From: Anoplolepis gracilipes
Lineage: Eukaryota > Arthropoda > Insecta > Hymenoptera > Formicidae
Direction: 5' to 3'
NCBI RefSeq assembly: GCF_047496725.1
Contig: NC_132974.1
Span: forward strand, 2,921,501-2,985,500
DNA: 64,000 bases
In this document: one piece after another, positions 25,096 through 36,604 of the stretch
Layout: each line of letters starts with the position of its first letter
How positions within the stretch are numbered: the stretch's first letter is position 1
The notes under the pieces: model-generated
What the model saw: the letters and a program-made list of their open reading frames with translations, nothing else
The model's database searches: none
What the model was told of the DNA's origin: nothing
Translations under genes and position numbers: made by a program

Positions 25096-26050
25096 ATATA
25101 TAATATAAGATTATAAAATTAATAAATAAATTTTTCTATAATTTTCATATAAAATTTTTATAAGTATTATGTGGATTATTATATTAAATTAAATATTTTG
25201 TAAATAAAAATTTAGCATTTTTACAAAATTATTATTAAAATATTTATAATATTTATATGTTGTAATTGAAATAATTTTTTTTAAAAAGGAAAGAAAAAAT
25301 TCTCTTTTTTCTTTTTTTCCTTTTGAGTATTAATTGTTTTGATCATTTATGTCAAAGCTCTTTAAAATAATTTTTTATTTATTTATTTCCTATCTATTAT
25401 ATAATATATTTACTAATTTATTTAATACATATTTAATATCTATGTAGCTGCATTCATTAGGCTATCTTTTAATCTTTTAATCTGATATAAAAATTTATAT
25501 GCAAAAAAATCTATACGGAATGAGGAAATTTACGATACTTATGTTGTCATCTATAAAACAGAAACTGAACTTCAAAATATGTTAATTATCAAGTGAGTTG
25601 ATATAATCGATTGTCGGAAACATAAGAATATGTACATGTATCGACTCAGATTTATTCAGCATACAAAGTACGAAATTTATTTATAAATTATTTAATCTAA
25701 TTTCAATATAAATAAGAGAAATAAATAAAAATCTACCAATATATTCAGTAGTCTTTACATCGTTATATTCTCATTAAAATTTGTTATCACTTTCATAATA
25801 AAAAAATTTGTCTAAAGAATAAGCGTTATCTTTATTTTATCTCGCAATTTTGTGTTATTGTACGTGGTCTTTCAATTTGGTATTTTTCATTTTGGTAATA
25901 TTTATTGAAGTAATATACACATATATATTTTATTAAAATACTTTTTTATTGAAATTATTAAAATATTAAATTTTATGTGAAATAAAATATGCATTTTAAT
26001 TCTATATATACGTATATATTACTTCATAATATATGCTAAAGTGGAAAAAG
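24360..26050. repeat. AT-rich desert with a long (AT)n microsatellite
   Basis: An uninterrupted (AT)n run lies at about 25047-25087. The remainder is AT-rich with no supported gene. Confidence 0.6.
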
Positions 26051-26110
26051 ATCACGCAGCTAATAATATCTAATAAAACATATTAATAAATCTATTATAT
26101 GTTTCGTACT

Positions 26111-26290
26111 TTTGAGATCCACGATTATGGATCTAGCACGGACACGAACCACAATTTGTGGATCTAGCACGGACTCGAACCAATCGGTCGTTTTACCGTG
26201 GCATTGGAAAGTGGATCCAGCCACGTAGTTCCGAAAACTCAATTGTGGATCCAGTTAGCGCCACTGTACGGCGGGGAAAAAGCGTTCCCT
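26111..26290. repeat. Dispersed repeat, copy 1 (second copy at 48732-48876)
   Basis: About 180 bp closely similar to 48732-48876 in the same orientation. Shared words include GAGATCCAC, TGGATCTAGCA, GTGGATCCAGCCACGTA and GAAAAAGCGT. Copy 1 has an internal tandem duplication of the TGGATCTAGCACGGAC unit. On the minus strand GGTTCGAGTCC fits the tRNA/SINE B-box consensus. It sits directly 5' of the GC-rich region upstream of dbo. Confidence 0.65.
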
Positions 26291-26690
26291 AAAAAACGGT
26301 GGCATGACCCCTCTCATTCTTCTCTCTGCTAGAGTCTAGAGCCCCCCTCCCTCTCCTTTCTTCGCGGAGGTTGAGTTCATGAGCGGCTGGGGTCTGGGGT
26401 GCTAGGGTAACCGATCCGCCGTGCATCATCACGGAGGAACATCAAAATGAGAGCACCCTCGTGATAGCTCGCAGTGCAAGTTAAAATCCGCGATTTAGCT
26501 CCGACCAGGAAACGTCTACGACGGACACTGGCAGTTGTCCGATGTTTGACAGGCGCTCACGCTAATGCAAAAACGGCGAGCCGAAAGCAAGTCGAGTTCA
26601 GTGACAACTCTCTTGTTGATATCGTCTGGCGATTCCGGAGAAAGCAAAGTGTGTACACCTGGATCCTAATGATTTTTCATTCCTACCTTA
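26291..26690 (+). promoter_or_regulatory. GC-rich region, candidate promoter or 5' UTR exon of dbo
   Basis: Abrupt rise in GC content ending about 750 bp upstream of the first dbo coding exon, with C-rich, CGCGG and GGTCTGGGGT blocks. The dbo coding exon is preceded by an acceptor-like TCACTATAG at about 27369-27377, which implies an upstream non-coding exon. This island is the natural candidate. The transcription start cannot be fixed from sequence alone. Confidence 0.35.
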
Positions 26691-27438
26691 CATGTTTATG
26701 CTTGCCCCCCCCCTGGAATCGTGTAAATTACTTCTTTACATATGTTCCCTAATTCTTTTAAAAGCGGCTATGGAGATATTACGACAGATTGTATACTTAT
26801 GAGTCATTCCGAGCCTGCTTGACTTATGAATGATATGTCTAAAAAAATTCTTTCTTTTACGCTATCCGTCAAAATTTTAATAAATATGAATAAAAGTTTA
26901 ATATTTTTTTCTGTATTGCAGTACGGTATATTTTGTTATTTTGTAAATGTAAATTTTAAGGCTAACATTACATTTATAAATGTTTTAAATTATCAAATGA
27001 GTAATCATATATACAGAAATGCTAAGATCTAAAATAAAAATGATAAAAGATAAGAGATACTTTATGTACAACATTTGTAAAGAAAAATAATTGTTATCAC
27101 TTATAAGAATTCAATGCGATAAATTGACTTTCATAGTTTATATCTTGATGACTCATATGTTTGTCATAGAGCTTTAATAGATATTCAATAGATATTTAAT
27201 TACAATATTATATAGACGTAAATTTTTCTCTACTTATTATTACATTTTTTCTTCTAAAAAACATTTGATATAAAGTTACATGTACACGTATAAAGTAATA
27301 AATAACAAATATTATCTTTTTTCTAATCTACTTAACAATATATATTTCACGTGACATTACATCGTCTTGTCACTATAGGGAAACTACAACATTAGGGGAC
27401 CTGCTGCAGGCACATTTGAGACCTGCGGTGGTTGGTGA
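26690..27438 (+). other. AT-rich DNA between candidate promoter and dbo coding start
   Basis: AT-rich, intron-like. The last roughly 60 bases before the dbo ATG are GC-rich and probably 5' UTR. Confidence 0.4.
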
Positions 27439-29748
27439 ATGGTGTTGCAGATAGATTCCGTGTGGGGCTGGGCGTCACCCCCGCTGCGCCTCCAGCTGGC
27501 CGGGGGGACCAGGGGTGCCTCGGGGAGAGCAGCTGTGGGTGCCCCATCCTCGCAGAGGATGGGTGAGATAGTTGTAGAACGCGCTCCTTCCCCAGCACGC
27601 CTCAGTCATACTTCTGAGAAGCATCCTCGTGCAACTTTAACCGAGCTTAATGTTCTTCGGCGTCATCGGGAACTGTGCGATGTCGTTCTCAATGTTGGCT
27701 CCAGAAAAATATTTGCACATCGTGTCATTCTCTCAGCATGTAGCCCATACTTCAGGTAATATCATATGCAATTAATATTTTTTTTTACCATTTAAACATT
27801 ATAATAAGAATCTGTGTAATCTTCTACATACACAAATTAAATTTTTTTCTTCAGGGCAATGTTTACTGGGGAGTTGGCGGAATCTAGACAAACTGAAGTA
27901 ACAATACGCGACATAGACGAGATGGCTATGGAATTACTCATAGACTTTTGTTACACTTCTCACATTATCGTCGAAGAAGCAAATGTTCAAACTCTCCTTC
28001 CAGCAGCGTGCCTTCTTCAATTAGCAGAAATTCAAGATATATGTTGCGAATTTCTCAAACGCCAATTAGATCCGTCAAATTGCTTGGGTATCCGAGCATT
28101 TGCGGATACTCATTCGTGCCGCGAACTTCTGCGTATTGCCGATAAGTTCACTCAACATAATTTTCAAGAGGTATGTGCATAAGAAAAGTAAACATTAATT
28201 AAATTCGAATTTGAATATACTTATAATTTTACGAATTTATGTACTTTTCAGGTAATGGAGAGTGAAGAATTTTTGTTATTACCTGTTGGTCAATTGGTGG
28301 ACATTATTTCATCCGACGAATTAAATGTACGTACGGAGGAGCAAGTATTTAGCGCCGTGATGAATTGGGTCAAATATAATGTCACGGAGAGACGACAGCA
28401 TCTATCTCAAGTTCTGCAGCACGTGCGATTGCCGCTACTTAGTCCGAAGTTTTTAGTCGGTACCGTCGGATCCGATTTATTAGTTCGTTCTGATGACGCT
28501 TGCAGAGACTTGGTGGATGAAGCGAAGAATTATCTCCTTCTACCGCAAGAAAGACCATTGATGCAGGGACCTAGAACGAGACCCAGAAAACCTACAAGAC
28601 GAGGAGAGGTGTTGTTCGCTGTTGGTGGATGGTGTTCGGGTGACGCCATCGCTAGCGTCGAAAGATTTGATCCTAATACTGCCGATTGGAAAATGGTCGC
28701 ACCCATGAGCAAACGAAGATGCGGAGTGGGCGTAGCGGTATTAAATGATCTATTATACGCGGTCGGCGGACATGACGGACAAAGCTATTTAAATAGCATT
28801 GAACGATATGATCCACAAACGAATCAGTGGTCTTGTGATGTTGCTCCTACCACTTCCTGCAGAACCAGTGTAGGTGTCGCAGTGTTAGATGGATTTCTGT
28901 ATGCAGTTGGAGGTCAGGATGGAGTACAATGCCTTAATCATGTGGAAAGGCAAATATCTACATTAACAATTGTCTCATAATCAACATTTAACATATGTAA
29001 ACTAATGTTAATATATAACTTTGCAGATATGATCCTAAAGAAAATAAATGGTCTAAAGTGTCGCCAATGACTACCAGAAGATTAGGAGTGGCGGTTGCTG
29101 TACTCGGAGGTTATTTATATGCCATCGGTGGATCTGATGGACAATCACCCCTCAACACAGTAGAAAGATATGATCCAAGACAAAATAAATGGTCCCAAGT
29201 CTCACCGATGTCTACAAGACGTAAGCATTTAGGCTGTGCTGTATTTAATAATCTAATTTATGCTGTGGGAGGACGAGACGATTGTATGGAGCTCTCCAGT
29301 GCGGAACGTTACAACCCCCATACAAATTCCTGGAGCCCTATAGTAGCAATGACATCTAGGAGAAGTGGAGTAAGTTCTTTTTTTTTTTTTATTACAGATA
29401 TATTAATATATAAGAATGGAAAATGTCGCATGATGTGTTTGCGAATAAACTATTAATGTTTATTTAAATTATTTTATAATTAATGTATAACTGTACATAA
29501 CAGTACATAACAGTACATAACACATAAATATTAATACTTGTCATCCTAAATCTTAGGTGGGTTTGGCAGTAGTAAATGGTCAATTGTACGCGGTGGGCGG
29601 ATTCGACGGAACAGCGTATCTGAAAACAATCGAAGTATATGATCCGGAACAGAATCAATGGAAGCTATGTGGTTGTATGAATTACAGGAGACTTGGCGGA
29701 GGCGTGGGAGTAATGCGAGCCCCACAAACTGAGAATTACATTTGGTAG
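27439..29748 (+). CDS. dbo: Diablo/KLHL20, BTB-Kelch substrate adaptor of CUL3 ubiquitin ligase
   Basis: Five exons: 27439-27755, 27855-28170, 28252-28949, 29027-29369 and 29557-29748, encoding 621 residues (human KLHL20 has 609). Order: short N-terminal extension, BTB domain (about residues 60-165, with ELCDVVLNVG and FAHRVILSACSPYF), BACK domain (with FADTHSC and ESEEFLLLPV), then six Kelch repeats (YAVGG/YAIGG with Glu-Arg-Tyr-Asp-Pro blades), ending NYIW. BTB-Kelch proteins dimerise and bring substrates to CUL3/RBX1. An in-frame TGA directly before the ATG at 27439 fixes the upstream limit; a second Met at 27559 precedes the conserved PSPARLSH block and may be the real start. Exon 3 ends GAAAG/gcaaat, so intron 3 is GC-AG. 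After the TAG the frame stays open for 51 codons. A short minisatellite (CAGTACATAA units) lies in intron 4. Confidence 0.95.
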
Positions 29749-29904
29749 CTCAGGCCCCCCTCTTCAGCCCAAATGGCTGAAACTCCTCTAACTCCTCTTA
29801 CACCTGTAACGCCAGTTACACCTGTAACCCCTCCCGCTCCTGTATCGGTTCCTGTTATAACTAATACTAGAAAACGCTATCGCCGATCGATGAGCATTAT
29901 ATAA
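29749..29904 (+). other. In-frame open extension after the dbo stop codon
   Basis: Directly after TAG (29746-29748) the same frame runs 51 sense codons to TAA at 29902-29904. The peptide is rich in Thr, Pro and Val, with a repeated TPLTP/TPVTP core, and ends in a basic RKRYRRS stretch. The base after the stop is C, which favours leakiness. It may be a readthrough tail, an inactivated C-terminus or 3' UTR with a fortuitous frame. Confidence 0.4.
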
Positions 29905-32640
29905 GTAATGTATGCATTTTGTAAAAGACTTTGCCTTTCTAAAGTTTCATGAGAGCATCTTGCATCGAGGTTTTTGGTATTTAATTTATTAGTAACTTTG
30001 AACTATTTCTTCGCTCATTCCAGCATAGATTGTGCGTATAGGAAGAAGATGCGGATATTCCATCGATTTACTGCCGTTATTTTATATTTATATCACATTA
30101 TTTACAGGACCTTTTGTCAATGTTATTTGTATTTTCTTGAATTACGCGATACACAGATTCCAACCACTTAGATTTAAGTGTCTAAAATATTCTTAAAGAA
30201 ATGCCTTATCTATTGCACATAGAACTTCAAATAACGTTTTATTATATGAAGAAAAAGAAAGGCAAAATCTCTTTCCTAATATTTGCCAGAAACATACATA
30301 TTTTGAAAAAAAAATATTCACAGCTTCCATTTTTCGTGAATGATCGAAATCAAAATTTAAGTTGTCAGTTGTAGTCATAATTTAATTATAAAGGGTTGCT
30401 TCTATACCCAATGATGCAAAAATGTAATATAAGGTACGATAATTTCTCTCTATGTAAGGCTAGACTGCTTTAAGGCTAGACTTTTTTAAATGTATCGATA
30501 CCTTTTTTTTTGTTTATAAGACTGAATCTCAACCAGAAAATATTAAAATATTAAATCATGAAATAATTTAAATTTTCTTGTAAAGATAACAATAAATTAT
30601 ATCATTTGCTGTTAAAATTCTGCTAACAATTTGTACATTTTTAACTGATTTAATGCATTTATTATATGTTAGCAATTATTTATGACAATGTCAAGATATA
30701 TGCCCAAGAAGCACAATATGTATAATATTTAAGATTATATATTATTTAAACACGACATTTTCGAAATTGTTCTTTCATGTTGCTGCAAGAAAGGCGCCAT
30801 TTATATATAACCAAACATCTGTTATATATCTTTAAATCTACAGAGGAGTAGCCTTATCGTACAAAATGGTGATAGGGATCATTGATCAATAATCTCATAA
30901 TGTAACACATTCATTGTAATAAGAATCAGCATAATTGGTTATATAAAGATGACCAATGTTTTATAAATAATAACAAATATTGTGTGTTTGCAGTTTATTT
31001 TAGTAAAAATTGAACAATGTATTATTATTAGGATTTAAAAGATGATTTACAAAAATGGTTAAATTATCACTGTTACATGTATGAGATTGTTGAAGGCAGC
31101 AAAATGCATGTCTAGTATAAGAACATATTGATGATGTAATGTAATTATTTCTAAGCAGCTGGTTGCAGATATAATTATTCCGAGTTACTGGTTATTGAAT
31201 AACCATTACAATGGCTTATTAACGCAATTCTTAATTAACTGCTGGACTATTCTATATAGTCAATAATCATTATATGTTTAAGTTATGAACTTAATACTCG
31301 TGATACTATAGAAGAGAAATCGTGGATTATTGTTCAGTTAATCAAACTAGACATTAAAATGGTACAAATTATATTGTAATGCGTGAACAAAGTTCAAATA
31401 AGTGTTCAATATCCAATCTCTTATCTGATTTTAAAGAAGTTGGAGCCCTATATCTGAGAAAAAATGTAATATTATTTCCGCAATATTTAACATGCATATT
31501 AGCACTAGCTGATTAATTTTAACTCTTATGTCAAAACATACATAAGAGATATTGTACTGAGCTTTAATACAATCAGTTTCCCATGAATCAGAAATATTGC
31601 AAGTGATTATGTTATTAATTATCGTGTGCAGTAATCCTGAGTAAAACACAAAGTGTTTTAATGCAAATATATTATTCTCATTTTAAACGAGATCAAAAGC
31701 TTATTCTGTACAATTGTTCAGTACAAAGGAAGAGGATTTCTTTCCTGTTCTTTGTCAATAAATTAAAGAAAGTGCGCATTAGAATTTGCGCAAACCATTA
31801 TATATACTGTTATTGTCTTGTATATAAAATACCCTGTTAGTTCTTCTGAAATAATTAATTTTTATATGACTTTTTTTTATAAGATATGAAGGAGAAAATG
31901 CAGGTTTATATCAATACAGATTAGAAGATTTTGGAGATTGTTTTTATACTAACATATATGCTGGTGATTTTTAATGTTCATTAATAACAAAGAAAATGAT
32001 AATTCATTATTAAATATATTTGGGGTCAAAAAATAGCATTAAAAAAATTAGAAAAAATTTACAAAATATCTTATATTCTATAAATATGTGTTTTTGTGTA
32101 CATATACATTTGCATATGTAATTGTACTATAAAAATCCAATACGAATATTAACCTATATAATTTCTCAAAGATTTAATAAAATGATACATTTATCCAGAG
32201 AACAAGCAAGTGCTCAAAATTTATGAAATAAAATACTAAATGTGCTAAAAAAGTATTTAATATTAAAATTTCAGCATTTTTTCCTTTGTATTGAAATTTA
32301 TTTTATACATCCTTGAATAGCTTTCAAACTGTCATTTTATGATTTAAGAAAAATATACGATATTTTTTATATATTTTATTTTATATATTTTAGTAAGATT
32401 TAAAAGAGTGATTTTTATTGAGAATTCATAAATTATCTTTTTTCCTAAAAATATTTTGTTAAAAGAATACATATAACTGAAGAGTCAAGTACTGACATGT
32501 GACATATGTATGTACATACATGACATACAATCATATGAGTCATCAGGTATACGTTCTTACTTACATTTTCTCTGTACTTTCTTACAATTCTCTCTTTTTC
32601 TCTCCAACACGTGGATACATTTATTTCATTTTCAGTGCAG
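29905..32640 (+). other. dbo 3' flank, AT-rich, no second gene seen
   Basis: Probably includes a long dbo 3' UTR. A small palindrome with TGCGCA arms lies near 31773-31792. No exon-like segment was found on either strand. Confidence 0.45.
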
Positions 32641-32827
32641 AAAGTGTAAGATTGCGCAGTTAAGAGGAACATGACGTATGCACCGCATAAGTCAAACGCG
32701 AAAAGGACATGGCGGCCGTGATGTAGAAGTGGGTGAACATTGGTTTCGATTTCGAAGTATATGCTCGTGTTTCTCGCGATCGAGAATAATTATTTAATAT
32801 TCAATTGAGTGAACAAAGCACAATACG
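32641..32827 (+). promoter_or_regulatory. CHMP4 promoter and 5' UTR region
   Basis: GC-richer sequence directly upstream of the CHMP4 ATG, including GACATGGCGGCCGTGATG near 32706 and CGCGATCG-containing DNA near 32776. Transcription start not determined. Confidence 0.35.
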
Positions 32828-34065
32828 ATGAGCTTCTTCAGCAAAGTGTTTGGCGGCAAGAAAGAGGCAGCTGCTCCTTCGACGGCTGAGGCAATTCAGA
32901 AACTGCGTGAGACGGAGGATATGTTGATAAAGAAACAGGAATTTTTAGAGACTAAAATAGATAACGAAGTGTTGATAGCAAAGAAAAATGCGTCGAAAAA
33001 TAAGCGAGGTATTGTTTTCGCTCTTTCTGCGAGTCGAGTCGTTTCGTGGGTTTTAAATTAGATTTTACAATTTAACTGTCATCGCGTGACAACATTTATA
33101 CATTGTCATTTCATTCGTAATTCACTGTTGTGCTGAATTATGATCGTCTGCTTTGCACTCGACTAGTATTTATATCATCTTATATAGTTGTATAATTTAA
33201 CTTGTCATCTGTGAGCAGTAGTTTAAGTGCTAATGATATCGTCTGTTTTTTAGCTGCTATCCAAGCGTTAAAAAGAAAAAAGCGATATGAAAAACAGTTA
33301 CAGCAAATTGATGGTACGCTTTCTACAATTGAAATGCAAAGAGAAGCACTGGAGAGTGCAAACACAAATACTGCCGTTCTTACCACCATGAAGGGTGCTG
33401 CAGATGCAATGAAGGCTGCACATCAGCATATGTAAGATATTTTTTTATTTATATGATTATCATATATATTATATCCAAAATAATACAACAATAGTATATA
33501 TTTTTACTATCACATAATAATCACTTATGCCCCTATTAATAAATCTATAAAATTGATCTTTATCCCTATTTACATTAGAGTATAATTATTTTTTATATTC
33601 TTTCAGGGATGTTGACCAAGTGCACGATATGATGGATGACATAGCGGAACAACAAGATGTGGCCAGAGAAATTTCTGATGCCATATCTAATCCAGTTGCA
33701 TTTGGCCAAGATGCAGATGAGGATGAATTAGAAAAAGAGTTGGAAGAACTGCAACAAGAACAGCTTGATAAAGAATTACTTGGCATCGATACAACGACAG
33801 ATGAACTGCCAGCAGTACCGACCTCAGTTCCCGTTGCACCAAGCAAAACTCGCACAAGTAAGTTATTCTTTTAAGTTATTCTTTTTTTTTTATTCACATT
33901 ACTATTGTAGAAAGATTTGAATCAATTTGACACAATAAAGTGTCAATAAATATTACTATATAATTTATGGTATGTATCAAAATGTGAAATATTACAATTT
34001 TATTTTCAGAAGCTAAGCCGGAAGAAGACGAGGATTTGAAAGAATTGGAAGCATGGGCATCGTAA
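32828..34065 (+). CDS. shrb: CHMP4 (shrub), core ESCRT-III filament subunit
   Basis: Four exons: 32828-33008, 33254-33431, 33607-33857 and 34010-34065, encoding 221 residues, the usual Snf7/CHMP4 length. The N-terminus MSFFSKVFGGKKE matches the membrane-inserting amphipathic segment of CHMP4. A basic Snf7 core follows, with ETEDMLIKKQEFLETKI and a KRKKRYEKQLQQIDG helix, then an acidic autoinhibitory half (DEDELEKELEELQQ). The last residues, DLKELEAWAS, are the amphipathic helix that binds the ALIX Bro1 domain. CHMP4 polymerises on membranes during multivesicular-body sorting, cytokinetic abscission and membrane repair. All junction phases agree. A candidate polyadenylation signal AATAAA is at 34266. 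Confidence 0.95.
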
Positions 34066-34950
34066 AGTGATATTAGAAGTGACATTGAAATCAAAGATAC
34101 AGGACGTTTTAGATAAATGTAAATTACATATTATTACCACCATGCGTATAATATATCATATATCTTGCATTAAATAACTAACTAAATTAATTTTTTAATA
34201 TAAGTCCGCAGTGTTTAGCTTAAGCAGTTTTTGAAAAAAAAGAAAACTATTGAAGTTAAGCTTTAAATAAAGATAATGCTTGTATTTTTTATGCTGGTAA
34301 ATATTACTAACAATTGAACATCAATAAATCTGGCTGAGCAAGTACCAGTGAACAGTGAAGAGAGATTGAGTAGATATATATTTTATATTTACAGTAAATA
34401 TTGATATATTGATAATAAATGAAGGTAAAACTTGTGAAAAACGATAAATGCAATTCATGTAATATAAATTAAAATATAAAGAAACGAAATAACCCTGCTT
34501 GTATTCATGTGAAAAAAAAATTGATAGATTGTAAGTGTAGATATATGTAATAAAAATAGATCGAACAATCTCTATAATTATAATATTTTACAATATTAGC
34601 AAGAATAAAATAAAAAAGGAGGAAATATAATAAGACAAATCTTATTTTCATTCAATTTAAATGTGTCTTGTACAGTGGTTTTGACTATCCTTGTTTTTTT
34701 TTAGTAGAAAAAAACCGACTCGTCTTACAAATGCATTCGAAAATTTTATATACCTGTGGAAGAGCACATATCTCTTTCTCTCTCTCTTATCTTTCTCTGC
34801 ACTTTCCACGTGTTCTTCAGATTGCAGTCTGCACTTTCAATGGTGTTATCCTGCGAAAACAACAATGGCGAGTAAATTGTAATAAATCATCGCAAATAAA
34901 AAAAAGTTCGAATTTTTATGTAATATACTGTTTAAACATATAAATAAATA
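34066..34950. other. Intergenic DNA between CHMP4 and the RPB6 copy
   Basis: CHMP4 3' UTR, then AT-rich DNA and a GC-richer patch with a (TC)n run near 34771-34795 that may be the promoter of the RPB6-like copy. Open frames across 34668-34943 have no recognised similarity. Confidence 0.4.
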
Positions 34951-35700
34951 ATGGCTGATGAAGATTTTGATGGAGACGAGTAAGTAGTTGAGTTTTGATA
35001 CAATGCATTGATAGGTTATCTTGGCTGCATCTTTTTTTTTATTTTTATATTAATTTAAAAAATTTAAATGTTAATATTAAATTTAATTTGTCGAAGAATT
35101 GATTTTTTTTAAATAAATTTTACATGGTATACTTTTTTTGTAAATTAAAGGGAAGCTAAAGATTATTGAATTAATAATTTTTTTATACAATTTATGCAAT
35201 TAAATTATGTTTCTGTTAATGTTTTACTATTTATTAAAGCCGCAGATGATTTCGATGATGTCGACGATGAGGATAACATTGAATTAGAGCCCTAAGAAGA
35301 TGAGGGTAAAAATATTGAATTGTTGAATGCTAACAAAGCTACTAGTAGTGTCCAAAAATCAAAAAGGATAACAACAAGATATATGACAAAGTATATAGTC
35401 TATGTATATAATGTAAAAATACAAATTATTCTCTAAGTTATTATATATACAAATTATTCTAACAATAAGTCACATAATATATTTTGTAGATATGAGAGAG
35501 CAAGAGTATTAGGCACAAGAGCGTTACAAATAGCAATGTGTGCTCCTGTAATGGTAGAATTAGAAGAAGAAACAAATCCACTGCAAATTGCTATGAAAGA
35601 ATTAAAACAGCGAAAATTTCCCATAATTATACGTCGATATCTACCTGATTACAGTTATGAAGATTGGAGCATTGATGAACTTATTATAATAGATCATTGA
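34951..35700 (+). pseudogene. RPB6 (shared RNA polymerase I/II/III subunit), apparently disrupted
   Basis: Three exon-like blocks: 34951-34979, 35246-35390 and 35490-35700. Block 1 gives MADEDFDGD, the start of RPB6. Block 2 gives the acidic region and KSKRITTRYMTK. Block 3 gives YERARVLGTRALQIAMCAP through the IIRRYLP and YEDWSIDELII core to a stop. Two lesions are visible. Joining blocks 1 and 2 at their only good sites breaks the frame, giving TGA at once. Block 2 also has an in-frame TAA at 35293-35295 where the family is acidic or polar. Introns are kept, so this is not a processed copy. Block 3 also has changes at usually invariant sites (Asn in ETNPL, Phe in KFPII). RPB6 is essential, so a functional copy should exist elsewhere. 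Alternatives are sequence errors or an unusual splice form. Confidence 0.6.
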
Positions 35701-36377
35701 TTGTAGTATAAGTTATTATTTCAGAATTAGATTTTGTTCTTGTTAATGTATATTATCACACAAACAAATCATTATAATAATTTATTTATATAACAATTTT
35801 TTTATTGTAAATCACTTTGCATAATTGTGAATCATTTGAAGTACAATGGTATACATATGTATATAGATTTCTTGAGAATTATAGTACAAATTTTCTAAAA
35901 TGTATATAGAAATTATTGTTATTCTTAAAGTGTAATGTTATTTTTTTATTGTAGGACTTATTAAATTTATATTAATAAAAAAAAGAAGAACGTTATTTAA
36001 ACATAAACTGTCATTGATTAATAAAAATTTTATCAAGAATCCTTGTCATATATTAAAGTTATAGAATATATACTTGTATGCATCTAGAAAATAATGACAT
36101 ATTTCAATTGTTTAGTTTAATTAAGTTTTTAAAAACAATATCAATTATCATTAATTTATAGTCATTTAAATACATTCATTTATAAAAATATCAATGTATT
36201 TGAAATTAAACAAATTCATTTAAAAAATATCTTTAATTTTTCAAGAAATATCAACAACTATATTTAAGATTGCTATTATTTCTACTCATTATATCATTAT
36301 ATAATTATTTATGAATATACATCTCGTTTCGTAACAAAATATACTTTATATAAGTTTTGGCAAATAATACTTAATTT

Positions 36378-36444
<67 letters not shown>

Positions 36445-36604
36445 TATTTTTATATTATTATAATATTCGATATTATTAGATCTTAATCGCTTGGACATAC
36501 ACATAGCCAAGTGGATATATATTATAATCATCGCGAAACCTAAGTATCGTGGAATATTTAATATTTCCGCTGTATTAGGAACAGAGACTGCGCTATGTCG
36601 CGGG
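35701..36604. other. Intergenic DNA with a long (AT)n microsatellite
   Basis: AT-rich. An interrupted (AT)n run lies at about 36379-36442. The last 100 bases may be 5' UTR of the next gene. Confidence 0.5.

Noticed and set aside
26140..26190. Possible tRNA gene on the minus strand because of GGTTCGAGTCC
   Set aside because: No cloverleaf or acceptor stem can be formed around it, and the copy at 48.7 kb has lost the motif. A tRNA-derived SINE or chance match is more likely.
26060..26242. Open frames on the minus strand at 26060-26242 and 48568-48816 with similar peptides (AGSTFxCHGK)
   Set aside because: They are chance translations of the two copies of the dispersed repeat, not a gene family.
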